Source of the DNA: Cupriavidus alkaliphilus
Lineage (GTDB): Bacteria; Pseudomonadota; Gammaproteobacteria; Burkholderiales; Burkholderiaceae
Reading direction: 5' to 3'
DNA length: 64,000 bases
Assembly: GCF_900094595.1 (NCBI RefSeq)
Contig: NZ_FMAD01000003.1
Coordinates: forward strand, 248,001 to 312,000
Shown here: in pieces, positions 35,659 through 47,334 of the stretch
Layout: every line of letters starts with the position of its first letter
Position numbering within the stretch: the first letter of the stretch is position 1
Notes under the pieces: model-generated
Told to the model about the DNA's origin: nothing
The model's input: the letters and a program-made list of their open reading frames with translations, nothing else
Database searches by the model: none
Position numbers and translations under genes: made by a program

Positions 35659-37107
35659 TCAGTGGGCAGAGGCGGCGATGCTGGCCGGGATCGGCGCATC
35701 CACGGCGGTCTTGCCGGCAATGGTCTTGGCGATGTTGTAGGCCATCAGCAGCATGCCGGACAGGAAGCACATGCCACCCAGCAGGCGAATCAGATAGAAC
35801 GGGTACTTGGCCTTGACCGCTTCGACGAAGGCGTAGGTCAACGTGCCGTCAGGCTGCGTGGCGCGCCACATCAGGCCTTCCATCACCCCCGCGATCCACA
35901 TCGAGGCGATATACAGCACCACGCCGATGGTCGCGATCCAGAAGTGCCATTCGATCAGGCGCACGCTGTACATCTGCTTCTCGCCGAACAGCCGCGGGAT
36001 CAGGTAGTACAGCGAACCGATCGAGATCATCGCGACCCAGCCCAGCGCGCCGGAGTGCACGTGGCCGATGGTCCAGTCGGTGTAGTGCGACAGCGCGTTG
36101 ACGGTCTTGATCGACATCATCGAGCCTTCGAACGTTGACATGCCGTAGAACGACAGCGCCACTACCAGGAACTTCAGGATCGGGTCGGTGCGCAGCTTGT
36201 GCCAGGCACCGGACAGGGTCATGATGCCGTTGATCATGCCGCCCCAGGAGGGGGCCAGCAGGATCAGCGAGAACACCATGCCCAGCGACTGCGCCCAGTC
36301 GGGCAGCGCGGTGTACTGCAGGTGGTGCGGGCCGGCCCACATGTAGGTGAAGTTCAGCGCCCAGAAGTGGACGATGGACAGGCGGTAGGAAAAGATCGGG
36401 CGCTCGGCCTGCTTGGGAATGAAGTAGTACATCATCCCCAGGAAGCTGGTGGTCAGGAAGAAGCCGACCGCGTTATGGCCGTACCACCACTGGATCATTG
36501 CGTCCTGCACGCCGGCATAGGCCGAGTAGGACTTCCACAGCGACACCGGCATCTCGACGTTGTTGACGATATGCAGGATGGCGATGGTCAGGATGTAGGC
36601 GCCGAAGAACCAGTTGGCGACGTAGATATGCCGGGTCTTGCGCTTGACGATGGTGCCGAAGAACACGATGGCGTAGGCCACCCAGACCGCGGTGATCAGC
36701 AGGTCGATGGGCCATTCGAGTTCGGCGTATTCCTTGGAGCTGGTGATGCCCAGCGGCAGCGTGATGGCGGCCGCGACGATGACCAGTTGCCAGCCCCAGA
36801 ACGTGAATGCGGCCAGCGGGCCGCAGAACAGGCGCGCCTGGCAGGTGCGCTGGACCACGTAGTAGGAGGTGGCAAACAGCGCGCTGCCGCCGAAGGCGAA
36901 GATCACCGCATTGGTATGCAGCGGACGCAGCCGGCCGAACGACAGCCACGGTGTATTGAAATTGAGCTCGGGCCAGATCAGCTGTGCTGCCAGCAGCACG
37001 CCGACGGCCATGCCGACGATCCCCCAGACTACCGTCATGACAGCGAACTGTCTTACGACGCCGTAATTGAAGGTGTCGACGCGTGAAGACGCGGCAGTGA
37101 CATCCAT
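35659..37107 (-). CDS. ccoN: cbb3 oxidase subunit I (catalytic)
   Basis: 482 residues, 12 membrane helices. Haem-copper oxidase of the C type: reduces O2 at high affinity and pumps protons. Histidine ligands are visible in [12 protein letters not shown] (low-spin haem), [11 protein letters not shown] (Cu-B), and [13 protein letters not shown], with HVHSGALGW near the C-terminus. Begins [15 protein letters not shown] precedes it. A perfect FNR box lies about 82 bases upstream, so microaerobic induction is expected. Confidence 0.98.
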   Translation of the reverse strand: MDVTAASSRVDTFNYGVVRQFAVMTVVWGIVGMAVGVLLAAQLIWPELNFNTPWLSFGRLRPLHTNAVIFAFGGSALFATSYYVVQRTCQARLFCGPLAAFTFWGWQLVIVAAAITLPLGITSSKEYAELEWPIDLLITAVWVAYAIVFFGTIVKRKTRHIYVANWFFGAYILTIAILHIVNNVEMPVSLWKSYSAYAGVQDAMIQWWYGHNAVGFFLTTSFLGMMYYFIPKQAERPIFSYRLSIVHFWALNFTYMWAGPHHLQYTALPDWAQSLGMVFSLILLAPSWGGMINGIMTLSGAWHKLRTDPILKFLVVALSFYGMSTFEGSMMSIKTVNALSHYTDWTIGHVHSGALGWVAMISIGSLYYLIPRLFGEKQMYSVRLIEWHFWIATIGVVLYIASMWIAGVMEGLMWRATQPDGTLTYAFVEAVKAKYPFYLIRLLGGMCFLSGMLLMAYNIAKTIAGKTAVDAPIPASIAASAH

Positions 37108-37182
37108 TCAGACCCCCAAAGCTTAGAGAAAATAAAAAACCTACTGACAGTGTGACTTTAGAAAAACCATGCCACGGGTGCG

Positions 37183-37196
37183 TTGATCTTTATCAA
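37183..37196 (-). promoter_or_regulatory. FNR box of ccoN operon
   Basis: TTGATCTTTATCAA, a perfect match to the FNR consensus TTGAT-N4-ATCAA. A class II position (centre at -41.5) would put the start of transcription near 37148, with a TAAAGT -10-like hexamer at the right distance. Confidence 0.9.
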
Positions 37197-37258
37197 GCCG
37201 CTCCGGGCACGTCCTGAACCTGTGCGCGCGGCTCCGGTCCGAGGCACGCGCCGCGGGC

Positions 37259-37405
37259 TCACGGCTTGTCGTTGTCCAGCAGGATCGATTCGGCAGGCCG
37301 GTCCAGGTCGTCGTACTGCCCGGCATGAAGCGCCCACCACAGCGCGCCCGCGATGACCACCACGAGCACCAGGCTCATCGGCACCAGCAGGTAAAGCGTT
37401 TCCAT
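37259..37405 (-). CDS. ccoS: cbb3 oxidase maturation protein CcoS
   Basis: 48 residues. One membrane helix directly at the N-terminus (METLYLLVPMSLVLVVVIAG) followed by ALWWALHAGQYDDLDRPA, the CcoS/FixS signature. Needed for cofactor insertion into CcoN. Begins 2 bases after the ccoI stop, and ends about 60 bases before the FNR box of ccoN. Confidence 0.93.
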   Translation of the reverse strand: METLYLLVPMSLVLVVVIAGALWWALHAGQYDDLDRPAESILLDNDKP

Positions 37406-37407
37406 CG

Positions 37408-39999
37408 TCAGGCTCCGTTATGCCGCGAGGTGCGCCGCGTCGTACGCCGCGGCTTGCCTGCGCGCAGCAGGCGCCAGGCATTGGCGACCACCAGCAGCGA
37501 CGACAGCGACATGCCGATGCCGGCCATCCAGGCCGTCACCAGCCCCGTCGCCGCGAGCGGAATGGCGACCACGTTGTAGAAAAAGGCCCAGCCCAGGTTC
37601 TGGCGCACCACCCTGCGCGTCTGGCGCGATACGGCCAGCGCCGTCGCGATCTCGGCCACGCGGCCGTGCGTCAGCACCGCGTCCGCGCCGGCCTGGGCCA
37701 GCGGCGCGCCGCTGCCGATGGCAATCGAGACCTGCGCCTGCGCCAGCACCGGCGCGTCGTTGATGCCATCGCCGACCGCCAGCACCACGGCCCCGCCCTG
37801 CTGCAGCTGCGCCACGTAGTCGCGCTTGCCTTCGGGCGTGACCTCGCCGGCCATGCGCTCGATGCCGAAGTGCGCGGCCCACCAGTGCACCGCCGCCATG
37901 TTGTCGCCCGATACCAGGTGGCAGCGCACGCCCAGTTCGCGCAGGCGCGCCAGCAGCATCGGGGTTTCCTGGCGTTCGACGTCGGCCAGGACGAAGCGCG
38001 CTAGCGGACCGGTCTCGGCGCCGAGCCAGACCACCGTGGCCCCCGGATGCACCAGGCTGTCGACAGCGGCAGGCGCAGGTCGGGCCTCGCCGGCCAGCGC
38101 AAAGACAAAATCGGCACGGCCGAGGCGCAGGCGGCGGCCCGCGACCACCGCCTCGAGGCCATGCCCGGGCACGTTGCGCATGTCGCTGACCTGCAGCGGC
38201 TGGCCGGCGGTGGCCGGCGCTGCCGCCACTAGCGCGCGCGCGATCGGATGCTCGCCGCCGCGCTCCATCGCCGCGGCCAGGGACAGGCATCGGGCGGAAT
38301 CGGCTTCACCCAGCGGCTCGACCGCCGCCACGGCAAAGCAGCCCTCGGTCAGGGTGCCGGTCTTGTCGAGCACCACGTCGGTGACGCGGGCGAGTGTTTC
38401 CAGCGCGTGGCCCCGGGTCAGCAGCATGCCGCGCCGCGACAACGCCGCGCCGGCCGCGGCCAGTGCCGCGGGCGTGGCCAGCGACAATGCGCACGGACAG
38501 CTGACCACCAGCACCGCGATCGTCACCAGCAAGGCCCGCGACGGATCGATCCAGAGGCCCCAGACCATGCCGGTCAGTGCTGCCAGCACCAGCAGCGTCG
38601 CCACGAACCAGCCCGCAACGCGGTCGGCCAGCGTCGCCAGTCGCGGCTTCTCCGCCAGCGCGCGGTCCAGCACCGCGACGATCTCGGCCAGGCGGGTGCC
38701 GGCGCCGACGCGGGTAACGCGCAGTTCCAGCGGGCTGGCGGTATTGAAGCTGCCGGCCAGCACGGTGTCGCCGGCGCAGCGGCGCACCGGGCGGCTTTCG
38801 CCGGTCAGCATGGATTCATCGAGTTCGCTGGTGCCAGAAGTGACCGCGCCGTCCGCCGGGACGATCTCGCCCGCCTTGACGCGGATCAGGTCGCCCGCGC
38901 GCAGCCGCGCGACCGGGATACGCTCTCCCGCCGCGCCGGCCGCAGCCAGCCGCTCGCACGTGGCGGGCAACTGGCGCGCCAGCATTTCGGCACCGCTGCG
39001 CGAAGCCTGGCGCACGCGCAGTTCCAGGTAGCGCGCCAGCAGCAGGAAGGCGACGAACATCGTCACCGAATCGAAATAGACCTCGCCCACGCCGCGCACC
39101 GTGGCCAGCGCACTGGCGGCAAAGCCCGCCGCGACGCCGATCGCCACCGGCACGTCCATGCCCATATGCCGCTGGCGCAGGCTGCGCCAGGCGCCGGCAA
39201 AGATCGGCGAGGCGGCATAGCACACCACCGGCAAGGTCAGTGCGAAGCTGGCCCAGCGCATCAGCTGCAGCTGGCCGGGATCGATGCTGGCCTCGTGGGT
39301 GTAGATCGGCCACGCGTACATCATCACCTGCATCATGCCGAGCATGGCCACCGCCATGCGCATCAGCAGGCCGCGGCGCGCGCGGCGGTCCTGCTGGTCG
39401 GTGCGCGAGACTTCGAAGGGCCAGGCCATGTAGCCGATGCCGGCCAGCGCGGCCAGCAGCCCCGAGACCGTCTGGGCGCCGTCGCGCCAGCGCACCACCA
39501 CACGCCGCGTGGCGACGTTGGCGACCGCCGATTCCACGCCCGGCTGGCGGGACAGATGCTGTTCGATCAGCCAGGCGCAGGCGGCGCAGCGGATATTCTC
39601 GGGAGCCAGCGTAATCTCGGCGCGGCCGCCGTCGAGCGGGCGGACAAACTGCGCGCGCAGTTCCGGGGCATCGTAGGCAGCCCAGATCGGCTCGGCCTGG
39701 CGCCGGGCGTCGTCGTCGATGGGCCGGGCGAAGCGGGCTTCGTCGCCGTACAGGTGGGCAAAGCCGGCGGCATGGAGGGTCTGCGCCAGGGCCTGGCAAC
39801 CGCCGCAGCAGAATACGCGGCGGCTGCCGTCCAGGTCGGCGGCGAGCGGTTCGGCATCGGTGACCGTCAAACCGCAATGGAAGCAGGCCAGCGCCGCGCC
39901 GGCGCCGCGCGCGGCTGCGTCGGCGCCATCGCGCCCGACGGGCGGCGAAAATGGCGCCAGCATGCTGGCGGAAGGAATGGTGGCTGGGGGCGGCGACAT
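37408..39999 (-). CDS. ccoI: Copper-transporting P1B-type ATPase for cbb3 assembly
   Basis: 863 residues. Starts with an extra metal-binding domain (CFHCGLTV, FCCGGCQALAQ; about 39-75), then an HMA domain with CAACAWLIEQHL, eight membrane helices with the SCPCALSLATP copper-site motif, the phosphorylation site DKTGTLTEG and the GDGINDAPVLAQA hinge. This is the FixI/CcoI/CopA2 type, which exports copper to the periplasm for cbb3 assembly rather than for detoxification. A perfect FNR box lies about 50 bases upstream. No strong ribosome site is seen for the chosen ATG, and the transcript leader would be short. Confidence 0.96.
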   Translation of the reverse strand: MSPPPATIPSASMLAPFSPPVGRDGADAAARGAGAALACFHCGLTVTDAEPLAADLDGSRRVFCCGGCQALAQTLHAAGFAHLYGDEARFARPIDDDARRQAEPIWAAYDAPELRAQFVRPLDGGRAEITLAPENIRCAACAWLIEQHLSRQPGVESAVANVATRRVVVRWRDGAQTVSGLLAALAGIGYMAWPFEVSRTDQQDRRARRGLLMRMAVAMLGMMQVMMYAWPIYTHEASIDPGQLQLMRWASFALTLPVVCYAASPIFAGAWRSLRQRHMGMDVPVAIGVAAGFAASALATVRGVGEVYFDSVTMFVAFLLLARYLELRVRQASRSGAEMLARQLPATCERLAAAGAAGERIPVARLRAGDLIRVKAGEIVPADGAVTSGTSELDESMLTGESRPVRRCAGDTVLAGSFNTASPLELRVTRVGAGTRLAEIVAVLDRALAEKPRLATLADRVAGWFVATLLVLAALTGMVWGLWIDPSRALLVTIAVLVVSCPCALSLATPAALAAAGAALSRRGMLLTRGHALETLARVTDVVLDKTGTLTEGCFAVAAVEPLGEADSARCLSLAAAMERGGEHPIARALVAAAPATAGQPLQVSDMRNVPGHGLEAVVAGRRLRLGRADFVFALAGEARPAPAAVDSLVHPGATVVWLGAETGPLARFVLADVERQETPMLLARLRELGVRCHLVSGDNMAAVHWWAAHFGIERMAGEVTPEGKRDYVAQLQQGGAVVLAVGDGINDAPVLAQAQVSIAIGSGAPLAQAGADAVLTHGRVAEIATALAVSRQTRRVVRQNLGWAFFYNVVAIPLAATGLVTAWMAGIGMSLSSLLVVANAWRLLRAGKPRRTTRRTSRHNGA

Positions 40000-40050
40000 G
40001 GGAAGCTTTTTTTACCCAGTCGAGGATATAGGCCGGCCCCCGATTCCAAC

Positions 40051-40064
40051 TTGATATAGATCAA
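40051..40064 (-). promoter_or_regulatory. FNR box of ccoIS
   Basis: TTGATATAGATCAA, perfect FNR consensus. At a class II distance the start of transcription would be near 40016, with TATCCT as -10 at 40023-40028. Confidence 0.88.
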
Positions 40065-40103
40065 GGCGGCCCGGCTATGGCTGCGCCGGGCCTGAAATAC
40101 CGC

Positions 40104-41201
40104 TCAGGTAAGCGTCGTATCCATGGTGCGGCGCTCGGATTCCAGGTACTCGCGCGACTGCATCTCGATGATGCGGGACACGGTGCGATGGAATTCGTTG
40201 GCCATCTGGCCTTCGGTATAGAGTTCGTCGGCCGGCACTTCCGCCGACATCAGCAGCTTGACCTTGTGATCGTAGAAGACGTCGATCAGCCACGTGAAGC
40301 GGCGCGCCTCGGACGACATCCGCGGCGTCATGCGCGGCACGTCGGACAGGATCACCGTATGGAACTGCGAAGCCAGTTCCAGGTAGTCGTTCTGCGAGCG
40401 CGGGCCGCCGCACAGCGTGGCAAAGTCGAACCACACCACCCCGTTGGCCTTGCGCAGCGAGCGCAGTTCGCGGTGCTCGATATGCAGAAGCGGCGACTCG
40501 TCGGCGACGCCGGCAATCGAAGTGAAGGCATCCCGCAGCGCCGAGTTGGCCTTGGCGTCCAGCGGGGTGTGGTAGGCCTGCACCTGTTCCAGCGCCCGCT
40601 TGCGATAGTCGATGCCGGCATCGACATTGAGCACGTCCAGCTTCTGCTGCAGCAGCGCGATGGCGGGCAGCACGCGGTCGCGGTGCAGGCCATCGGTGTA
40701 CAGCAGGTCGGGCCGGTAGTTGGAGGTCATCACGAACTGCACGCCGTTGTCGAACAGCTGCTGCAGCAGGCGATGCAGGATCATCGCGTCGGCGACGTCG
40801 CTGACATGGAATTCATCGAAGCAGATCAGGCGGAAACGGCGCGCGATGCGCCGGGCCAGTTCGTCGAGGGGGTCGGGACGGCCGCGCAGCTCTTCCAGCT
40901 GGCGGTGCACCTCGCGCATGAATTCATGGAAATGCAGCCGCGTCTTGCGCACCACCGGCACGCAGGTATAGAAGCTGTCCATCAGGAACGACTTGCCGCG
41001 CCCCACCCCGCCCCACATATAGACGCCCTGTGGCACATCGGGGCGCACCAGCAGCTTTTTCAGCGCGTTGTTGCGGCGCCCCTTGTAGGCGACCCATTCG
41101 TCGTAGCACTGCTGCAGCCGGGCCACGGCACGCAGCTGGGCCTCGTCGGACTGGTAGCCGCGCTCCTTCAGTTCCTTCTGGTAGTACTCGGTGACGTTCA
41201 T
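40104..41201 (-). CDS. zapE: Cell division ATPase ZapE (AFG1 family)
   Basis: 365 residues. AFG1-like P-loop ATPase. Walker A is GGVGRGKSFLMD (near residue 65) and Walker B is RLICFDEFHVSDVADAM. MTSNYRPDLLY follows as a sensor region. ZapE acts at the division ring under low-oxygen or heat stress in E. coli; mitochondrial AFG1 relatives serve in oxidase quality control. Follows odhL on the minus strand after a terminator. Confidence 0.93.
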   Translation of the reverse strand: MNVTEYYQKELKERGYQSDEAQLRAVARLQQCYDEWVAYKGRRNNALKKLLVRPDVPQGVYMWGGVGRGKSFLMDSFYTCVPVVRKTRLHFHEFMREVHRQLEELRGRPDPLDELARRIARRFRLICFDEFHVSDVADAMILHRLLQQLFDNGVQFVMTSNYRPDLLYTDGLHRDRVLPAIALLQQKLDVLNVDAGIDYRKRALEQVQAYHTPLDAKANSALRDAFTSIAGVADESPLLHIEHRELRSLRKANGVVWFDFATLCGGPRSQNDYLELASQFHTVILSDVPRMTPRMSSEARRFTWLIDVFYDHKVKLLMSAEVPADELYTEGQMANEFHRTVSRIIEMQSREYLESERRTMDTTLT

Positions 41202-41232
41202 GCTCGGGGCTCACGCGGCATGGCCGCAAGTG

Positions 41233-41261
41233 AAAACGGCGCGCCGCAGAACGGCGCGCCG
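41233..41261 (-). terminator. Terminator of the odh operon
   Basis: Two copies of the self-complementary CGGCGCGCCG separated by 5 bases form a 10-bp hairpin, followed on the minus strand by TTTT. It lies 27 bases past the odhL stop. Confidence 0.75.
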
Positions 41262-41288
41262 GTACTCAGGCAACGGCGGACACGCGCC

Positions 41289-42713
<1,425 letters not shown>

Positions 42714-42780
42714 GGAAATTCCTTGTTGGGCGCCGGCGGCAACTTGTGCCGGCGCGCCGTGATCACGGGAGTGCGCTCCC

Positions 42781-42802
42781 CGCGCACGCCTGGGCGTGCG
42801 CG
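42781..42802 (-). other. Strong hairpin between odhB and odhL
   Basis: Ten-bp stem CGCGCACGCC/GGCGTGCGCG with 2-base loop, no T run, in the 102-base gap. A smaller GGGAG/CTCCC hairpin is directly beside it. Likely tunes E3 expression or mRNA stability. Confidence 0.6.
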
Positions 42803-42815
42803 GAGGGACCGGCTA

Positions 42816-44066
42816 TTACAGGTCCAGCAGCAGGCGCGCCGGATCTTCCAGGGCGTCCTTCATGGCGACCAGGCCCAGCACGGCTTCGCGGCCGTCGATG
42901 ATGCGGTGGTCGTAGGACATCGCCAGGTAGTTCATCGGGCGGATCACGATCTGGCCGTCTTCCACCACCGGGCGGTCCTTGGTGGCGTGCACGCCCAGGA
43001 TGGCCGACTGCGGCGGGTTGATGATCGGGGTCGACAGCATCGAACCGAACACGCCGCCGTTGGAGATCGAGAAGGTGCCGCCGCTCAGCTCTTCCAGCGA
43101 CAGCTTGCCGTCACGGGCCTTGACGCCGAACTCGGCGATCTTCTTCTCGATGTCGGCCAGGCTCATCTGGTCGGCGTTGCGCAGGATGGGCACCACCAGG
43201 CCGCGCGGCGAGCCGACGGCGATACCGATGTCGAAGTAGCCGTGGTAGACGATGTCGTTGCCGTCGATCGAGGCGTTGATCAGCGGGAACTTCTTCAGCG
43301 CGTGCACCGCGGCCTTGACGAAGAACGACATGAAGCCCAGCTTCACGCCGTGTTCCTTCTCGAAGCGGTCCTTGTACTTGTTGCGCAGGTCCATCACCGG
43401 CTTCATGTTGACTTCATTGAAGGTGGTGAGGATGGCGTTGGTGGCTTGCGACTGCAGCAGGCGCTCGGCGATGCGGGCACGCAGGCGGCTCATCGGCACG
43501 CGCTCTTCCGGACGGTCGCCCAGGGCGGCAAAGTCGACCGGCGCCGAAACCTGCTGCAGTGCCGGCTTGGCGGCCGGGGCCGGAGCGGCCTTGGCGGCCG
43601 GGGCCGGCGCGGCGGCCGCGCCCAGCACGTCGCCCTTGGTAATGCGGCCGTCCTTGCCGGTGCCGCCAACCTGGCCAGCCGACAGGCCGGCTTCGGCCAT
43701 CAGCTTGGCGGCCGACGGCATCGCCACGGCGCCGGCGGCAGCCGGAGCGGCAGCAGCGGCCGGGGCCGGAGCGGCAGCAGCCGGAGCCGGGGCAGCGGCT
43801 GCGGGAGCGGCGGCGCCAGCAGTGGCTTCGGTGTCGATCTTGGCGATGATTTCATCGGCCACGACGGTGTCGCCGTCGTTCTTGACGATCTGCGACAGCA
43901 CACCAGCCGACGGGGCCGGCACTTCCAGCACGACCTTGTCGGTTTCGATTTCGATCAGGATCTCGTCCTGGGCAACGGCTTCGCCTGGCTTCTTCTTCCA
44001 GTTGAGCATGGTCGCTTCGGCGACCGATTCGGAGAGTTGCGGAACCTTGACGTCAACGATAGCCAT
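42816..44066 (-). CDS. odhB: Dihydrolipoyl succinyltransferase (E2)
   Basis: 416 residues. N-terminal lipoyl domain with lipoylation lysine in [11 protein letters not shown], an Ala/Pro-rich linker (about 78-115), the E3-binding domain ([19 protein letters not shown]) and, after a second Ala-rich linker, the trimeric catalytic core with [13 protein letters not shown], which holds the active-site His and Asp. Forms the core of the 2-oxoglutarate dehydrogenase complex. 87 bases after odhA. Confidence 0.97.
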   Translation of the reverse strand: MAIVDVKVPQLSESVAEATMLNWKKKPGEAVAQDEILIEIETDKVVLEVPAPSAGVLSQIVKNDGDTVVADEIIAKIDTEATAGAAAPAAAAPAPAAAAPAPAAAAAPAAAGAVAMPSAAKLMAEAGLSAGQVGGTGKDGRITKGDVLGAAAAPAPAAKAAPAPAAKPALQQVSAPVDFAALGDRPEERVPMSRLRARIAERLLQSQATNAILTTFNEVNMKPVMDLRNKYKDRFEKEHGVKLGFMSFFVKAAVHALKKFPLINASIDGNDIVYHGYFDIGIAVGSPRGLVVPILRNADQMSLADIEKKIAEFGVKARDGKLSLEELSGGTFSISNGGVFGSMLSTPIINPPQSAILGVHATKDRPVVEDGQIVIRPMNYLAMSYDHRIIDGREAVLGLVAMKDALEDPARLLLDL

Positions 44067-44153
44067 GGTGGTGAATTCCTCGTGTTATGCGTGTTGTCTT
44101 GATGCTGGCGAGGCCACGGGGCGCCTGCGCGCGCCGCCGTGGCTGCCGACTGA

Positions 44154-47006
44154 TTACTTGGTCAGAACAAAGCCCTTGAGCTTGGCGAAGGCCGCGTCCA
44201 GCAGTGCCTTCTGTTGCTCGTTGTGCTTTGCGTAGTAGCCCACCGCCGGCGAAGCCGAGGCGGGGCGACCGGCATAACCGAGCTTCTGGCCGTCCGTCAT
44301 GTTTTCCATGATGTAGTGCTGGACGAAGAACCAGGCGCCCTGGTTCTGCGGCTCGTCCTGGCACCACAGGATTTCGTTGGCGTTCGGGTACTTCTTCAGT
44401 TCCGCGGCCAGCGCCTTGTGCGGGAACGGGTACAACTGCTCCAGGCGGATGATGGCGGTGTCGTTGGCCTCGCGTTCCTTGCGCGTGTTGACCAGGTCGT
44501 AGTAGACCTTGCCCGAGCACATGATGACGCGCTTGACCTTGCCGGCGTTCAGTTCTTCGTGGTCGCCGATAACGGTCTCGAAGTGGCCCTTGGCCAGGTC
44601 GGACAGCGGCGACACCGCGTCCTTGTTACGCAGCAGCGACTTCGGCGTCATGATCACCAGCGGCTTGCGGAACAGGCGGATCATCTGGCGGCGCAGCAGG
44701 TGGAAGATCTGTGCCGGCGTGGTCGGCTGGCAGACCTGCATGTTGTGGTCCGCGCACAGCTGCAGGAAACGCTCGATACGGGCCGAGCTGTGTTCCGGAC
44801 CCTGGCCTTCGTAGCCGTGCGGCAGCATCAGGGTCAGGCCCGAGGCACGGCCCCACTTCACTTCACCCGACGAGATGAACTGGTCGATCACCACCTGGGC
44901 GCCGTTGACGAAGTCGCCGAACTGGGCTTCCCAGATCACCAGCGCGTTCGGTTCGGCGGCCGAGTAGCCGTATTCGAAGCCGAGCACGGCCTCTTCGGAC
45001 AGCACCGAGTCGATCACCGTGAACGGCGCCTGGTTTTCCGACACGTTCTGCAGCGGCACGTAGCTGCCGGCATCCCAGCGCTCGCGGTTCTGGTCGTGCA
45101 GCACGGCGTGGCGGTGGGTGAAGGTGCCGCGGCCGGCGTCCTGGCCGGTGATACGTACCGGATAGCCCGACGACACCAGCGAGGCGAAGGCCAGGTGCTC
45201 ACCCATGCCCCAGTCCAGCGGCTGGTCGCCGCGGCCCATGTTGGCGCGGTCCTTGACGACCTTCTCGACCAGCGGGTGCAGCTTCAGGTGTTCGGGGATG
45301 GCGGTGATGCGTTCGGCCAGGCGCTTGAGCTCGGTCACCGGCACGGCGGTGTCGGCGGCGTCGGTCCACTTGCGGTTCAGGAACGGCATCCAGTCGACCG
45401 CGAACTTGTTCTTGAAGTTCGACAGCACCGGATCGGCGGTGTGCTTGCCGGCGTCCATCGCGGCGCGGTATTCCTTGACCTTCTCGTCGCCGAAGTCGGC
45501 CGGGACCAGGTTCTGCGCGGCCAGCTTGTCGGCGTACAGCTTGCGCGTGCCGGGGTGCTGGGCGATCTTCTTGTACATCAGCGGCTGCGTGACCGCGGGC
45601 GTGTCCTGCTCGTTGTGGCCCAGCTTGCGGAAGCAGATGATGTCGACCACGACATCCTTCTTGAACTCCATGCGGAAATCCACGGCCAGCTGCATGGCGT
45701 ACACCACGGCTTCGGGATCGTCGCCGTTCACGTGCAGCACCGGGGCCTCGATCATCTTGACCACGTCCGTGCAGTACAGCGTCGAGCGTGCGTCGCGCGG
45801 GTCGGAGGTGGTGAAGCCGATCTGGTTGTTGATGACGATGTGCATCGAGCCGCCCGTGCCGTAGCCGCGGGTCTGCGCGAGGTTCAGCGTCTCCATCACC
45901 ACGCCCTGGCCGGCAAAGGCGGCGTCGCCGTGCACCTGCACCGGCAGCACTTCCTTGTGGCCGACTTCGCCGCGGCGTTCCTGGCGGGCCTTGGCCGAGC
46001 CTTCGACCACCGGGTTGACGATTTCGAGGTGCGACGGGTTGAACGCCAGCGACAGGTGGACCGGACCGCCTTCGGTCGAGACATCGCTCGAGAAGCCCTT
46101 GTGGTACTTGACGTCACCGGCCGGCAGGTCGTCGACGTGCTTGCCTTCGAACTCGGCGAACAGGTCGGCGGGCATTTTGCCCAGGGTGTTGACCAGCACG
46201 TTCAGGCGGCCGCGGTGGGCCATGCCGATCACGATTTCCTGCACGCCCTTGCTGCCGGCGTGCTGGATCAGTTCGTCCATGGCAGCAATGAAGCTCTCGC
46301 CGCCTTCCAGCGAGAAGCGCTTCTGGCCGACATACTTGGTGTGCAGGAAGCGCTCGAGGCCTTCGGCCGCGGTCAGGCGGTCAAGGATGTGCTTCTTCTT
46401 TTCCAGCGTGAACACCGGCTTGGAACGCGTGGTTTCCAGGCGCTCCTGCCACCAGCGCTTCTGCGCCTGGTCGCTCACGTACATGAATTCGAAGCCGATG
46501 GTGCCGCAGTACGTTTCGCGCAGGTTGTTGAGCAGCTCGCGCAGGCTCATCGACTCCTTGCCGAAGTAGGTATTGCTGGCGTTGAAGACGATATCGAGAT
46601 CGGCTTCGGAAAAACCGTAGAAGGCCGGGTCCAGATCCGGCAGGGGCGGACGCTCCTGGCGCTTGAGCGGGTCCAGGTCGGCCCAGTGCGAACCGATGTT
46701 GCGGTAGGCGGCGATCAGCTGCGTGGCAGCGACGCGCTTGCGGCCCATGTCGGAATCGGCCGACGCAACGATGGTGCGGATGGGGCCTTGCTTGGCGCGC
46801 TCGGCGAACGAGGCAACGATGGGAGCGTGGGCGATATCCCGGCCGTTCGAGCCGTCGACGGCGGGAACGTTCTGCATGGCGTCGAAATACGCGCGCCAAT
46901 TGTCGGGAACCGAGGCGGGGTTCTGGAGGTAGGCTTCGTACAGTTCTTCGACATAGGGGGCGTTACCGCCGAAGAGGTACGAATTGCTCTGATACTGCTG
47001 CATCAT
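44154..47006 (-). CDS. odhA: 2-oxoglutarate dehydrogenase E1 component
   Basis: 950 residues, full length. TPP-dependent decarboxylation of 2-oxoglutarate in the citric acid cycle. N-terminal E2-binding helix SNSYLFGGNAPYVEELYEAY, TPP motif region with VLHVNGDDPEAVVYAM, and GMAHRGRLNVLVNTLGK as substrate and TPP-binding loop. C-terminal transketolase-like domain with LPHGYEGQGPEHSSARIERF. First gene of the odhA-odhB-odhL operon. Confidence 0.98.
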   Translation of the reverse strand: MMQQYQSNSYLFGGNAPYVEELYEAYLQNPASVPDNWRAYFDAMQNVPAVDGSNGRDIAHAPIVASFAERAKQGPIRTIVASADSDMGRKRVAATQLIAAYRNIGSHWADLDPLKRQERPPLPDLDPAFYGFSEADLDIVFNASNTYFGKESMSLRELLNNLRETYCGTIGFEFMYVSDQAQKRWWQERLETTRSKPVFTLEKKKHILDRLTAAEGLERFLHTKYVGQKRFSLEGGESFIAAMDELIQHAGSKGVQEIVIGMAHRGRLNVLVNTLGKMPADLFAEFEGKHVDDLPAGDVKYHKGFSSDVSTEGGPVHLSLAFNPSHLEIVNPVVEGSAKARQERRGEVGHKEVLPVQVHGDAAFAGQGVVMETLNLAQTRGYGTGGSMHIVINNQIGFTTSDPRDARSTLYCTDVVKMIEAPVLHVNGDDPEAVVYAMQLAVDFRMEFKKDVVVDIICFRKLGHNEQDTPAVTQPLMYKKIAQHPGTRKLYADKLAAQNLVPADFGDEKVKEYRAAMDAGKHTADPVLSNFKNKFAVDWMPFLNRKWTDAADTAVPVTELKRLAERITAIPEHLKLHPLVEKVVKDRANMGRGDQPLDWGMGEHLAFASLVSSGYPVRITGQDAGRGTFTHRHAVLHDQNRERWDAGSYVPLQNVSENQAPFTVIDSVLSEEAVLGFEYGYSAAEPNALVIWEAQFGDFVNGAQVVIDQFISSGEVKWGRASGLTLMLPHGYEGQGPEHSSARIERFLQLCADHNMQVCQPTTPAQIFHLLRRQMIRLFRKPLVIMTPKSLLRNKDAVSPLSDLAKGHFETVIGDHEELNAGKVKRVIMCSGKVYYDLVNTRKEREANDTAIIRLEQLYPFPHKALAAELKKYPNANEILWCQDEPQNQGAWFFVQHYIMENMTDGQKLGYAGRPASASPAVGYYAKHNEQQKALLDAAFAKLKGFVLTK

Positions 47007-47334
47007 GGGACGCTCACTTTTCTCCGGGTCTGCCGGAGTTCAGCGGGTTATTCAACCTTCCGCGACACGGCTTGACCGGTTAGCGGATCGCAAACAACTC
47101 TTGGGAGCCAGGGGAGGCACTTACGCAAACGGCACCACCAGGGTGCCGCATGTGATGGCCGCCTCACAAGGCCCGAAAGGGCAAGTTGTGCGGGGAAGGA
47201 CCTTAAGTCTTCACGGCGGTAAGGATAGCACGGATTGCGTTTGATCAATGTGGACTTTTCGCGATACGAAACACAACCGCGCGACAATTCCAACCGTGTT
47301 CAGCGAATTCGCAACAGCCTCACAACAATCCGGA
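47007..47334. other. Leader and promoter region of odhA
   Basis: 328 bases between odhA and the end of ugpQ. It must hold the odh promoter and a 5' UTR. A TTGATC/TATCCT pair occurs on the minus strand near 47222-47248 but with only a 15-bp spacer. No riboswitch fold or coding sequence seen. Confidence 0.4.
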
